A stretch of 64,000 nucleotides of DNA from Phallusia mammillata (taxonomy: Eukaryota > Chordata > Ascidiacea > Phlebobranchia > Ascidiidae): assembly GCA_003260075.1 (NCBI GenBank), contig QLIY01000465.1:1-64000 (forward strand), written 5' to 3'. Made by a program: the position numbers and the translations under genes. Below, in pieces: positions 48,597-60,675 of the stretch (position 1 is the first letter of the stretch; every line of letters begins with the position of its first letter). Below the pieces are notes generated by a model that saw only the letters and a list, made by a program, of their open reading frames with translations, had not been told where the DNA came from and made no database searches.

Positions 48597-49554
48597 CTGA
48601 TTTTAATTGTATATTTATGGATCTCAACTTCATATTAATATCACTTCCCCCCCCCCCAATTCCGGAATAGTAAACAACAAACAACAAAAAGCACCTGATT
48701 TTAATAGTATATTTATGGATCTCAACTTCATATGGACAATAGCAAGCTTCCAGGTACAACATCCGTTTTTGTTTTTCCGGATATTCGACCATTGTTACGT
48801 CACAAACCACAGCAGCAAAGTTATTCTAACAACATCCGAAATAAACCTTGTTTTATTTTAACGAGCTAATTTTGAACAACAATTTATAACTTGAACGTTT
48901 ATAGCAAGCATGTAATTGTTTGTAAATAAGTGATTTTTTTCGTTTAAGGATACAAAGAGAATTGCCTTTGCCGACAATTGTTGTGCTTTGTAATCGCACG
49001 GTTGTGGGTTCGAATCCTACCACGATAATATTTTGAATCCTAACTTTGTGTACGTGGCGTTCCGCATTTTAACGTGAAAACCCAGCAGTGGAAAAAATTA
49101 ACAAACAAATGAACCCAACAACTGTTGCGCTATAAATACAAAAAAACATTAAGACAACCCCAAATAACTTTAGGCTAAAGAAAAGTGGGGTTTACTAACA
49201 AAATATTTAGCTATATTACATTTGCCCTTCTAGTATTCACTGTATTAGCATTTAAAAAAGTTATTTTATGGGATGGTTACATCAAAATACATTGGCATGA
49301 AAACTATTGTTAGTTCCACAAAATTACAAGTCGAAACTGCAGTCAGTCACCAACCAAACATATCATTGAATTATTAATACATTTCATCCAGAGATTGCCT
49401 TATAAGGACACAAGCAAAATCTTGCAGTTGATTGGTGCAAAAAAATCGTGACACGACTTGGAGAGAAATACTCATTTCTATTAATAGATTTCTACCCACA
49501 AATACGTGACCCGCAGCAAGATGACAAATGAAGGTTTTTTCAGCCTGCCGTTAG

Positions 49555-49616
49555 TCAAGGGCGCATCACAGCAGCCGTCATTTCCGTAATAGTAAACAAC
49601 AAACAACAAAAAGCAC
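49555..49616 (-). other. Possible 62-bp terminal exon, copy 2
   Basis: Same architecture as the copy at 48535-48596, differing at two codons (PEL to TEM). Surrounding sequence (gtacaacatccg onward) is also shared, so the duplicated unit is about 250 bp. Confidence 0.2.
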
Positions 49617-52075
49617 CTGAAGTTTTTCCAACACAATAATTGTCTATTAATGGATTTCGCGTTCGCATTAATATCACGTCGACAAAGGCAAACTTCCGGT
49701 ACAACATCCGTTTTTTGTATTTCCGAATATTTGACCATCGTTACGTCACAAACTACAGCAACAACAAAGCGTCATAAACAGTTATGACATCACAATCGAG
49801 TGGCAAGGCACTGGCATAGATGGAAACCTTTAATCCGTATAGTTAGCGTACACCTTTGTCAGAAAAAGAAAAAATGAAAGCAACAAAGAAGGAATAACAG
49901 AAAAGAATCGTTTGTTGTTTGTTCTGTTACTGTTCGGTGTGAATTTTAAAAAAGTTGTTACTGGATATTTTTCGTTGTTTATTATTTCGGTTTCCAATTA
50001 CACAGGAAATACACAACAATCTGCAAGAGACAAACAATCCGCAAAAAAAGAATCGATATTACGAAACAAACGAACATGTACACGTCACAATGATGAAGAA
50101 AGCTGGAGAAGAACACAACGAAAAAGAAACAAACAAAAATGCAGGGTTAGAAATTGTATCAACATAAACGACAAATCTCCAACCCTGCATTTTTTCAAAC
50201 AAATGCAACAAGTATCGACACAAGGTGGAGCAAGAGAGGAAACACCGAGATGTGACGTCACGCCTCAAGTCTTTGAAATAGTTTTGAACTAAACATTAAT
50301 TCGTAACAAAAACGAAGTTTTAAAATGTTGAAACGTAAAAACTCTTGAAAGTATAAGTACCATGGTCCCCCCCCCCTTTTTTCAAACAAATGCAACAAGT
50401 ATCGACACAAGGTGGAGCAAGAGAAGAAACACCGAGATGTGACGTCACGCCCCAAGTGTTTGAAATAGTTTTGAACTAAACATTAACTCGCAACAAAAAC
50501 GAAGTTTTGAAATGTTGAAACGTAAAAACTCTGTATAAGTACCATGGCAACGTGACGTCATAACTCGCTTGTTTCGTCACTGCGACGCAAAAACAGTAAA
50601 TCCGTCACGTGATCCTTTTTTTCGCCAATCAGCGCAGCTCGTCCCGACAAATCCACGTCAGCGGTTACTATGACGACGCTTGGAAAGTTTTTTTAAGGTC
50701 GGGTCAGTGAGAAAAGGGGTCCTTTCGAAAAAACATAATTTCATTGCTTAAGGGCGCCAACTTACGGTAGAAAATGTTTAGTAAGGTCACCACAGGATGG
50801 CGCCAACACGCGTGTGATAGGGAACAATTTATTGTAATGTCACAACCTCGATTATTATGAAACAAAATGTCATTGTTTTATCTCCTCAGTGAGAGGGGCT
50901 TCGGTGCAATTAACAAACAAACAAATAAACAAACGTTTTTTATCCTCAAAATTAAGTTTTTGTGCATTTAAATTCGAATTCATTATATGGGCAGATTAAA
51001 ATCACGCCCTAGACCTCACTTTGTAGTTCGTTAAGTTTGATAAAAAAGAAACCGAATATTCCAAAACAAGTTGGGAAATTTTAAAACAAGTGACTGAATA
51101 CGATACAAACAACATAAAAAACATGTAAGTTTCTCTGCTTTTGATAGCAGGGCTGTTATTCGTATGGGGGCAGTGTAGCAAAATTAATCGGACTTCAGTT
51201 AAATATCCTGACTAGGTAAAGACAATAAAACTGAACTGTTAAAAAATCCACAGATAAAAGATTATTTTTACTACAGGTATCAACCGGATATTTTAAAATT
51301 CGCAAATTATTAAGTTTAAACTGAGTGCAAAACAATAAAATGGCAAACAAAAAATTACTGTAAGCGCGAATTGAAACAGCGGCCAAAAACAAATTGTTAG
51401 TAAGAATGAGTAAATAATGAGTACACAATGATTATTATCTTGAAATGACAATTAAAATGCGAACGTGTTGTTTATTAACATTGATAAACAACAAAACGTT
51501 TTGTAAACCGATTATGATGTCACAGATAAAATGCAGAATTCAGTGGATTATAACTTCTGATTGGCTGGAAGTAGCTGCAAAGCAAATGATTGTGATGTCA
51601 TACAATATTGTAACGTAACAATGGTGTTTGACCATGAATTGTGTGGTGATAATTAAAACACCAAAACACCATTATTACATGCTGTGATTGAACAAATCGA
51701 AGTTAAACATGCAGATTATAAATTTGAGAGGTGAATTATGCTGCAAAGCAAATGACTGCCATACAAATGCAATGAAATTATTCTGTGAATCAGATTTTAT
51801 TCAGGCCTGTATTAAGTTATAAGGTGAATGAATGGGCATTATTGTCTGACATGCAAGACAAACTCAAAAAACTTTTCAATGGAATTAGATCTAAATTATA
51901 TAAAAGTCAAAATTTGCTTTGTAATTTTATCTTTGCTAAAATTAAAAGTTTTGCCTCTCAGGCCCCCATTTTTAAGGGGTAATCCCTTTTGCCCCCTAAT
52001 TTTGTTTTTACACAAAAACTACACAGTTTGGAAACCGCTCAATGTCAATATTTAAAAAATCAATCCTAAACTTAC

Positions 52076-55056
52076 CGATTTCACACCGAAGACCCCCGAA
52101 CTTTGGGGTGCACATGCATTTGCCCCTTCTGCACTTGCCGCCGTTCAGGCACTTCACTCCGGCGCATCTCCTCCCCTTGCGCGATTTTCCTCTGGCTACA
52201 CAAGCGTCTCCCAAAGCCTTGAAGCCCTTGTCACATTTGCACACACCATGTCGGTTGCAGTGGCTGTTGGGGCTGCATGGGGTTCTGCATTTCTTACCTG
52301 GGTGAAAAGGGAAATACCCGGGGTTAAACAAGTTATAGCATCACCTGGTGTTTGAAAACAAATTTATTGATTTTTTTGTTCATTTTCTCTACAATGCATT
52401 TTAAAATAAAACACAAACCGAAAACTTGCCTAATTAAAGCAAAACATTGCGTTGCAAGCAAGCTTAAAAGCCAATAGTTTCATGCAAGAGATATATAAAA
52501 ACACAACAATTCTACTTTTATAAGCTGTTGCTGCAGGGCTTAATATCAACCTTATAGAGCTCTTCAGGCAATTGTATTTTTCTACCCAATTTTCGGCGTT
52601 AAGTAGTGCAGTTTGTCCTTTGTTTATCGTGCACTGTACTACGCGCATCAGTGTTATTTACCCCGATAAAGACGACCTGTATAGGACGTCGAAACGTCGG
52701 AATAAAAATATAATAGCCTGAAGAGCTCTATAAGGTTGACTATAATTCCACATTTACCTGCTGTTATCTGTAATCTATACGTAGCTATGGTTACGAATTT
52801 GGCAATTTCTTCTTTTTTACATTGTTACGTAACACAGCAGCAGAGGGTACCACGTGACTCACCGGTTCTAAGCATCTCGCAACGATATCCGAATGTTCCG
52901 GGGGGGCACTTGCAGAAGTTGCCCTCCCTACAAACCCCTCCGTTCTCGCACCCCGGGGAACATACCGGTTCTGACGTCATAGAGAAGAAGCAATGTGACG
53001 TCACAAAGATGAAGCACGATGCAAAGAAAGAAAAAACAACAAAAGCGCATGCGTTAAATAATTTGCAAAAAAAATTAAACAAAAATAAAATAATACTAAA
53101 CAATAAAAGGGTATAATTTTTTTAGTGTTTATTATGTCAGTTTAGGATCAGTTTTTTGTTTTGTTTTTGCTCAACGGGATGTTTGGATATTTTACACCAA
53201 TTGTTTCAACTCAGACTAAGACGCACTAATACTTTGCGATCTATTGACAACTTGCGTTGCCATATTTGAAAAACGCTGGGTTAAGGCGACAATGAGCGTC
53301 GTGAATTTGCCCTGTACCTTTCAGTCGTGGATTGGCAACAGCGCTATTTGCTCATGGCTAGTTAATTTCGCTCAAGCATTCAGGCCAAACCTCCTTTTGA
53401 CCGCAATCCCGCTCAACCAGCGAATTGCCGAGCTTGGTTTGCAAGCGAGTTCTGCAGCAGTTGCACCGAGCCATGCGGCAATCAATCTTAACAAGTTTAT
53501 CAGTATTTTCCAAAACCCGTAGTGCGTGGTTGCTCAATCACGACGCGCGTGTCAATCGAGTTGTCGAACGTCTTCACACTTAACAAAGCATAAACGATTG
53601 TGACGTCATAACGCAATGACAAGTTTAAGTGTGACGTGAACAATAGGAAGACAAACAAAACAATCAGTTACTTGTATCTGACGGCCGAGATTAAGGACTT
53701 TGGTCGTTATCGGCAAAGTCAATATTAGTCGACTTTTTACGATCAGATAAACTTAACAGGCGATGATTGAAAATCGAATCTTCGCTTTGTCTCACCGCGA
53801 CGCCACAATTATCGAACACCAAACAATTGTGACGTAACAGACGTGGTGAACTCGCTCGGGTTCACGACATGTGAGGTTAGGACCTAACCGTTAGGTGGTC
53901 TTGTTGCTTGCAGGACATACAATGTAACAACCACGTACCTAACCAGTTTCGAAACAATGTTACCAAAGCTGTTCACTCTTATTATTCGCGTTTTCTAGTG
54001 GACAGGTGCAGCTTGCGATTTTTTATCGTGATTCGTTGAAGTCAACCCCGTTTTTTTTACAATTACAATTTACAACTGTGTCACATTGTGTTGGTTAAAA
54101 GCGGCTTGATATATTAAATTATTATCAAACGTTTCAATCATATCTTATACTGTGGTTAACGAGACCCTTGCCCAAATAGTTGAATGTTTTAATCTATTTC
54201 GGTTGATAGAATGGTGAATTAAAATGGTAAACATTTTGTCAAAGTTTGCTTAAAATCCTGCAACGTAACAATGACAATGGAAAGTTTTCAGTAAACTTGA
54301 TCTTCACGCTTGAACGCATTTAACATTGTGACGTAACAGTTACTCGGTAAACAAGTGATTAAACTCGGGCTCTATATACGACAGTGTGCATGACCGCTCG
54401 TTAAATTTACGGCAATGTGTTGTTTTGTGCTTGTTTGTAATTGGGAAGGCAATAAAATTATATTCATAGTCGCTCCCGGCACGATTACGGGTAAAACTAA
54501 TTGTTTTCATGCAACTACTGCGGCAAAAATGCTATTGGTTGCTAAGGAATTGTAATCTACTAAATTGCCACAAAAATGTATTGTTTAAAATTACTTCACA
54601 TGTTGAGGAAACCACCCTTTAATCAGATTTTCAGCAAATTTTCTTCACAAAAGTAGATTGCTATTTTAAAGAAATCATTAACATTGCGACAGTTTGAAAT
54701 ATTTGTATTACTTCTGATCATTTTTTGTTAAATTTAGTGGAAGAAAATTTGCTACAAAACCTGTTCAAAGCTGGTCACACCCCGACACACCCCTTTTCTC
54801 ACCTCGCCTCTTTTTTCCGCGACTTTTGCAGCACATCACGCCGCTAGTAAACCCAGAACGGAACCGACAGGAGCCCCGGGTCTTGGCAGAAACTTTTCTC
54901 CTTATCTCGCCGTTCGTAGAATTTCGGATTTCCGAAGTTGCCCGACCCCATACGCTGATCCTTCCCTTGTTGAGACAAGACGAGAAACCGCGTTCTACTT
55001 CTCCACAACCCGCGCCGATTCCAGCCATTCTATTTCCTTTGTTACGTTTCGAACAT
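52076..55056 (-). CDS. EGF-module part of a modular extracellular protein, partial
   Basis: Three exons: 55056-54803 (phase 2 in, 1 out), a basic Cys-containing segment with six Cys ending VMCCKSRGKKRR; 52970-52863 (phase 1-1), one EGF-like domain with six Cys (CSPGCENGGVC then FCKCPPGTFGYRC); and 52297-52076 (phase 1-1), two compact EGF-like domains with basic linkers (CNRHGVCKC; CLNGGKCRRGKCMC). The first EGF is of the short WIF1 or tenascin type. Phase 1-1 exons are typical of shuffled extracellular modules. No signal peptide or stop is in this part. It could be the 3' half of the Ig-containing transcript at 55527-60675, because the phase-2 exit of the Ig exon fits 55056 as well as 55728. 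Function: matrix or cell-surface signalling (inference). Confidence 0.65.
53244..53522. other. Cys-rich minus-strand frame, not assigned
   Basis: About 53513-53382 on the minus strand has an open frame with seven Cys in 40 residues (DCRMARCNCCRTRLQ and later ERDCGQKEVWPEC) ending at TAG. It lies between exons of the EGF-module gene and might be an unrecognised or alternative exon, but I could not fix both splice sites. Confidence 0.2.
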
Positions 55057-55526
55057 CTGCACAATACACAAATTGTGAAAAGCGTTTGGACAGAAGAGGT
55101 CTGTTTTGATTGCTTTGGGAAATTATCAAATTGTTTTTAGCTTTCTGATTAACTGTCGCCAACAAAACCGTAACAACTAATGTGAACAGTTTAATGATGA
55201 AAATAACGGCCCAAATAGACGTAAAAAGCGACATGCTTTATTTTTCAAACGTTTAGGCAAATCCTCATTTACACACGTTTACATACACTTGAGTCACATA
55301 AAATAGATAAAAAAAGTGTGGAACGGTGACTGACATGAGTTTATAGCAAGGTGTAAGCCACCTGCATGTGTGCCTTTAGCTTGTTTATTTAACTTGGTCT
55401 TTGCAATAATTCCAAACGGTTAAAGTGACATCATAAACAGTGACATCGTGCTGTGATGATGCAAATCAATTGTGACACAGAATAAAAACATATCTGTTTA
55501 CCAATATAAAATCTCAACCACATTTA

Positions 55527-56614
55527 TTACTTGGTGCAGGCGAAGTAGTCTGACGTAGCCGCATCGTAGGCATAGCAACCGGACAGTGACGTCACTTCGT
55601 TCCACATGAGCTGGTGCAGAACGCGTCGATCTTTCAGTCCGCAAACCTGCCACCCGGGGGCGCACAAGTGCTTGGTGGCTCGTTTCACCGTTCCTTTCCA
55701 GCGTCCCTCACAAGCAGCAAGCTCGCCACTGGATCGTAAAGAGAAGGTTGAAAATAGCGAATCCTTTTTATTGCATATTCTATTTGAATAAGGAACTGAT
55801 AATGCCATTTAGGCAAAGTATAAATTCCTTTCACCTGAAAATGACAGATTCTGTTTTTGCCAAGGATTTTAACGTTAATTGGATTTACTGTTTTATAGCA
55901 GACGTTTGTTTTTTGGACTATGCACATTTCTAGTATGTCTGTGTTACCACGTTGCGTTAAATGTCCCAGCATTAACTGCATGGCAGTACAAAATGTTTGT
56001 GGTGGTGGGTGGTTCCGACAAACTTATCCATGCAATACGGCAGCTAAACCCTCTGTTTTAATGAGAGCAACGTATGAGTAGCCTTGCACAAGACGAAAGG
56101 TCAAAAAAGTCGACCAAAAACATCGGTAGTAATTGTTTGTTTAAAAATCCAATTTTAGCCATTTTTTGCTGCAAGCACACAGATGACAGAAAAAACTAAT
56201 GCTCACTGACCCGTGAAGCAAATGTTGACCTTCAGTATTTCGACAAGCCACAACATTTTCGAGCGGTTCCACTACTTTAACGTCGGATGTGTAGGATATC
56301 GCAAATCCGTGCCTGTAGAGTACAAAAAATCATCAATTAATATTCCACAGCTTTGGATAAATTGTGAATCGCGCAAGAAGCGGCTAACACAAGTTTACTC
56401 TTTACTATGTTATAAATTCGAGGAAAGGTTTTCATTTAGGTAACTAACAGCTAATTTAAACCAATATACCAAGAAACCTATAGCATCGTAGGATCTAATT
56501 ACAACCAATTAACAATAACAAAAAAAACAAAATTGCCAGTAATGTATATGAAAAGTTTGATATATCTTTAACCGAGTCACAAAAGACCAATATATAGATT
56601 TTTGTTAAAAGACT

Positions 56615-56689
<75 letters not shown>

Positions 56690-59600
56690 AAAAACAAAGG
56701 TTTTCAGTTTTAAAACTTTCCATTGTTTTTGTCCCCGGTGGCTATGACGTCACAATCAACCGCAAGAACAATCGATTAGAAATCTATCCATCATTTAAAC
56801 GCAAACAAAATCCTTTGTTGTTGTTTGTTACAAAACTGAGACCTTTGTTCGCCCGTAAAGCGTCATCAAGGTTAAAACGACAATCGGTGAACTCATGTAA
56901 CCTCGCGGAAGAACACTAAGAGTGCGTAACAACATTCGTTGTAAAAAGGGGGAATTCCCCTGTAACATTGTATGTTGTGTGCAGTGAAGCGAAACGACGA
57001 TGTCAATATTTTCGACCTCTGTTGACGGTTTGCTGATTTAAACTTTGCGTGTTGCTTTCCGGAAACAAATAGACTTGGATGAGAAACTTGTGAATCACTT
57101 TCAAAGTAGTTTGTTTTATGTGGCTTAAAAACAAATGCTATTGTTTAGTACGCACTGGGGCTATTTCCAAGTACTTCGGTCACACGCAAATTGAATTGGG
57201 AATGGCCCCCCCCCCCTGCTATTGTTTAGTACGCACTGGGGCTATTTCCAAGTACTTCGGTCACTTTGTTAACACGCAAATTGAATTGGGAATGGTATTT
57301 ATACGGAGCCTGCATGTAGAGAACATTTTCTAGGTTTTTGGATTTAAACATTCGTGTGTCGTATATGTGTGTTGCAAAATGAGTTATTCTGACACGATAA
57401 AACCATACCGAACTCAATTTCACACTAATTTTGTTTCGTATTTTTGAATAATGCGCAAACCAAACACGTGTGTTACTTTTTGTTGCACCTTTCCCTCAGT
57501 CTTATGGTCGAAACACACGTGATTGTAGTAAACATTGGCCGAGATCAACTTGTTTTTCATGTTTCACAACTCAAACACTTAACACACCTTCAAAGCCGCC
57601 AAATCGCTCGCTTGTGATTGGTGGAAACTGTGAACCACGCCACAACCGTTCTGCCTAATGAACTCAGTAGTGCGCAGTCAAACGTAGCGAGTGTTATTGT
57701 GCTGCGAAGCTTCAGGTCAAATCGTCTTGAGAAGCCCCCCCCCCGTGATTGGTGGAAACTGTGAACCACGCCACAACCGTTCTGCCTAATGAGCTCAGTA
57801 GTGCGCAGTCAAACGTAGCGAGTGTTATTGTGCTGCGAAGTTTCAGGTCAAATCGTTTTGAGAATCCGATTTCAGTTGGTGCGCTGCTGACTTTGGGGTA
57901 ACTTTAGGTTAAGTTTTGCTGATCGTTCAGGGGTAACTAGCGGTCAATCGACAAGTGCGTAATAAATTCTCATTGTTTTTCGTGTTTTGGGGGCAAAATG
58001 TAAATGGCAAAGGTGTGAACTGTTTACGCATTTTCTCCTGCTATGAATTTGAAACTCCAAGTGCATTACAACACAAGTTTGTTTTGGTCAGTGTTGTTTG
58101 TTTCAGCTAACAAGAAAACGGCATCGCGTCTCAATGTTTTAAATACAAATTCGAATATCTGGAGCAAAGTTTTTTTCGAATCGAGTGGGATTAGAACCAC
58201 GAACCTTGCAGTTATCTGATATTTTGTCAACATAAACTCCAACAGAATGAAACATTTATGGGGCATTTACGAGGCATTTATGTTGTTTTAAAGATTCGTA
58301 CCAAATGGTGATTAAATAGTAAGATTTGAGTCTGATATTAAATATTAAAGTTGTGATTAAACTATGAATTTGGCGAATATTTTAACTTACGGATTTACAG
58401 CTCGGCACAAATAGAGACCAGTGTGACTGGCACTGGCATCTCGGATGGCAAGTGTAGATGTCAGGGTTTCACTGTCACTGGCATATGTCACCTCCACGCC
58501 GCTCTGCTGTGTTAATGGAAATCCATTCTTATACCAAGTGATAGCCGGCACTGGGTTGCCACTGGCCTGGCATGTGAGGGTCACATCGTTGCCAGTTGCC
58601 ACTCTGACCTGGCTGACAGGTGACACGGTGACAGTTGGCGCAGCACCTGAAGATACACATTAAAGTGAGATTACTGACAACGTGGAATAGGTCGTAATTG
58701 TCACGCAACTAGCTACTTAAACAGTAAAAAAGACGACGGCAAAAGCCAGTAGTCCAACGGCTGAATTGTTTGGTGAAAACTCGACACTGCACGGCCACTT
58801 TAGCGCAGGAATATGGAATTAAATTTTAGTTTGTTATCGCAAAGTGTTCGTAATTTTCTCCTAAGGGGAATTGCAAATGCTAAGATTAGGAAAGGAAACA
58901 TAAAGAAATATTACAAAACGGAACATTAGTCTGGAGTCAACTTATGTGGAATTTTTTGTTTGTTCAAAACATGGAAAATTTGACACATCCAATACTTCAA
59001 TTTTATTTTGCCCCCCCCCCCTGTTTGTTCAAAACATGGAAAATTTGACACATCCAATACTTCAATTTTTTTTATTTTTTTTATTTTGTATTTGGAACCA
59101 AATTTCAATTCCCAGCCATTAAGCGTGGGATAAAGTGTCCTATGACGTCACAATGTCTGCTGTTCGAACAAAGGTCGAATTATTTAGACTTTTAGGCGCG
59201 TGTGGCGACAACAGAGGGCAAAGTTCGGAAAATACACAAAAACACGTTTCAGTTCAAGTCCAAATCTAGGTACAGTGTCAAATTGATACAAACGAAAACT
59301 GGAAACAAATTCTAATCGTATAAACTGTTTATTTTTGCAGGCAAAATAGGAATAAGGTACAGTGACAAATTGCCACTAACTTGATATTGGACTTTAACCT
59401 TGAAACTTACAAAACAGGAAATCGGCGACTTTCGAACACGATTAAAGTGGTATTTATCTTATTTTAGTCCTTACGATCGAAATTATAAGTGATCACGTTC
59501 TAGTGGTCCACGCATAACCCCGCGTAACGTGAGATTTTAAAGTAGGGTTTAATTAAGGTTACGTATGAATTAAGGCTTTTTTGAACAAGCTAGCTAAAAT

Positions 59601-60675
59601 CCTTTTACTCTTTTCCGTTGACACCAAAGAGTTTGATCTAAAGAGTAAGGGAAACTTTTTGGTATTAAGATCCCCTTTAAATTATTCCATGCAACCAATG
59701 AACTTTTTTACAGAACGAACACTTTATAAACCGTTGTGAGTAGCCTACATATAAATTTCAAAAACAACCAGAAAAACCAGAAAAGCCTCAATACGTTGTA
59801 TAACTTAGGTTTAAAGGTAAAAGCCACAGTTTTACTACATCATGGGCAAAAAACCGTAACTTTGGCGGTTTAGGCGAGGTTTAATACTGATATGTGGGGT
59901 AGATTAGAAGTAAGACTAATTGACTTCCGTGAAATCACAAATACCATTATCTACTTCACAATCGCCGAACCACACACAAACAGAAGCAGCCGAATAATCC
60001 CCGAACTTTGGACTTCGGCCTGTACGAGTAAAAGTTCTAAACCGGTTCTGTGTTAAATTTAGGCGTAAGTTGTGTAAATACGTAAGGGTAAAACTGTTTT
60101 AAGACAGGAGCTAATATTTCGTGGCACGTTTATCAAAATATACAACGAAACCGCCACAATTTCTAACATTTTGAACTAAATATCTAGGGATTTGGGGTTT
60201 ACCACTGGGTCAACTTGGCCAATTGGTGCATTGCGTACCTTTAAGAACCAATCTTCCATGCACGTAAATTTGCATAGGTTTGTACCAGAGTCCAAAACGC
60301 GAAACAAATATGTTCTAAACTTTAGAACAAGTAAAGTTTTACAGCCTACTGAATTTATAGAGCACTTTCGATTGTACCCAATTTCCTCTGTGAAGGCGAC
60401 CTGTATAGAACGTTGAATCGTCGTAGTAAAAATACAATTGCCAGAAAAGCTCTATAAAATTGATATTTTGCCTGGCAGCAATAGCTTGTACGAACAGAAA
60501 TACCTTCTACTTCGTTTCTGCAGCAAAGCACCCCAGATATCCATGGCATGTAGTTGCAAGCTTTTTGTTTGAATTCAGCCGAGCAGCAACTTGCATCAAT
60601 TTTCCCCGTTCCAAAACACGACTGACTCCTGCTATTCTGGTGAGGACAATCGGCCCCAATGCCCGCCAAATCGTC
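55527..60675 (-). CDS. Ig-domain extracellular protein with Cys-rich ends, 5' partial
   Basis: Exons 60675-60504 (out in phase 1), 58646-58391 (phase 1 in, 2 out) and 55728-55527 (phase 2 in, stop TAA). The first encodes a Cys-rich module with seven Cys (SCFGTGKIDASCC and GVLCC). The second is a complete I-set type immunoglobulin domain with LTCQASG, ITWYKNG and HTGLYLC. The last is a C-terminal Cys-rich domain of about 67 residues (CEGRWKGTVKRATKHLC, APGWQVCGLKD and later GCYAYDAA), which I do not recognise. The 5' exons with the signal peptide are not seen and may lie beyond the window. It is likely secreted or surface-bound. Confidence 0.7.
55729..58390. other. Introns with a long C run and two duplications
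   Basis: Between the Ig exon and the C-terminal exon. Holds the 72-base C run at 56616-56687 and C-junction duplications at 57206 (57133-57205 with 57217-57297) and 57735 (57613-57734 with 57745-57865). A reversed tRNA-like B-box (gagtgggattagaaccacga) is at about 58183. No coding seen. Confidence 0.5.
56616..56687. other. 72-base run of C, probable gap filler
   Basis: Uniform run with unrelated flanks, like the run at 15687-15768. The apparent poly-Pro and poly-Gly frames across it are artefacts. Confidence 0.7.

Larger units (their letters stand above)
43592..52075. other. Long stretch without a confident gene
   Basis: Contains C-junction duplications at 43718 (which repeats the first exon start of the LPMO-like gene in part), 46782, 48647 and 50367. 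It also has tRNA-like B-box sequence at about 49005-49022 (gtgggttcgaatcctacc) and several CRE-like tgacgtca sites (for example 45284, 50254, 50553). A CpG-richer patch at 44340-44600 could be promoter-like. The frame at 49912-50292 is Lys/Arg-rich and partly duplicated at 50377-50470 without conservation of reading; I do not call it. Two short exon-like copies are given separately. Confidence 0.4.

Noticed and set aside
49912..50292. Frame of 126 codons with a hydrophobic start
   Set aside because: The tail is a simple Lys/Arg/Asn-rich stretch and part of it is duplicated at a C junction without conserved reading. Left uncalled.
53244..53522. Plus-strand frame of 92 codons
   Set aside because: A Cys-rich minus-strand frame overlaps it and neither has both splice sites; not called as a gene.
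56495..56919. Poly-glycine and poly-proline frames on both strands
   Set aside because: They are produced by the 72-C tract and have no flanking splice sites or family features.
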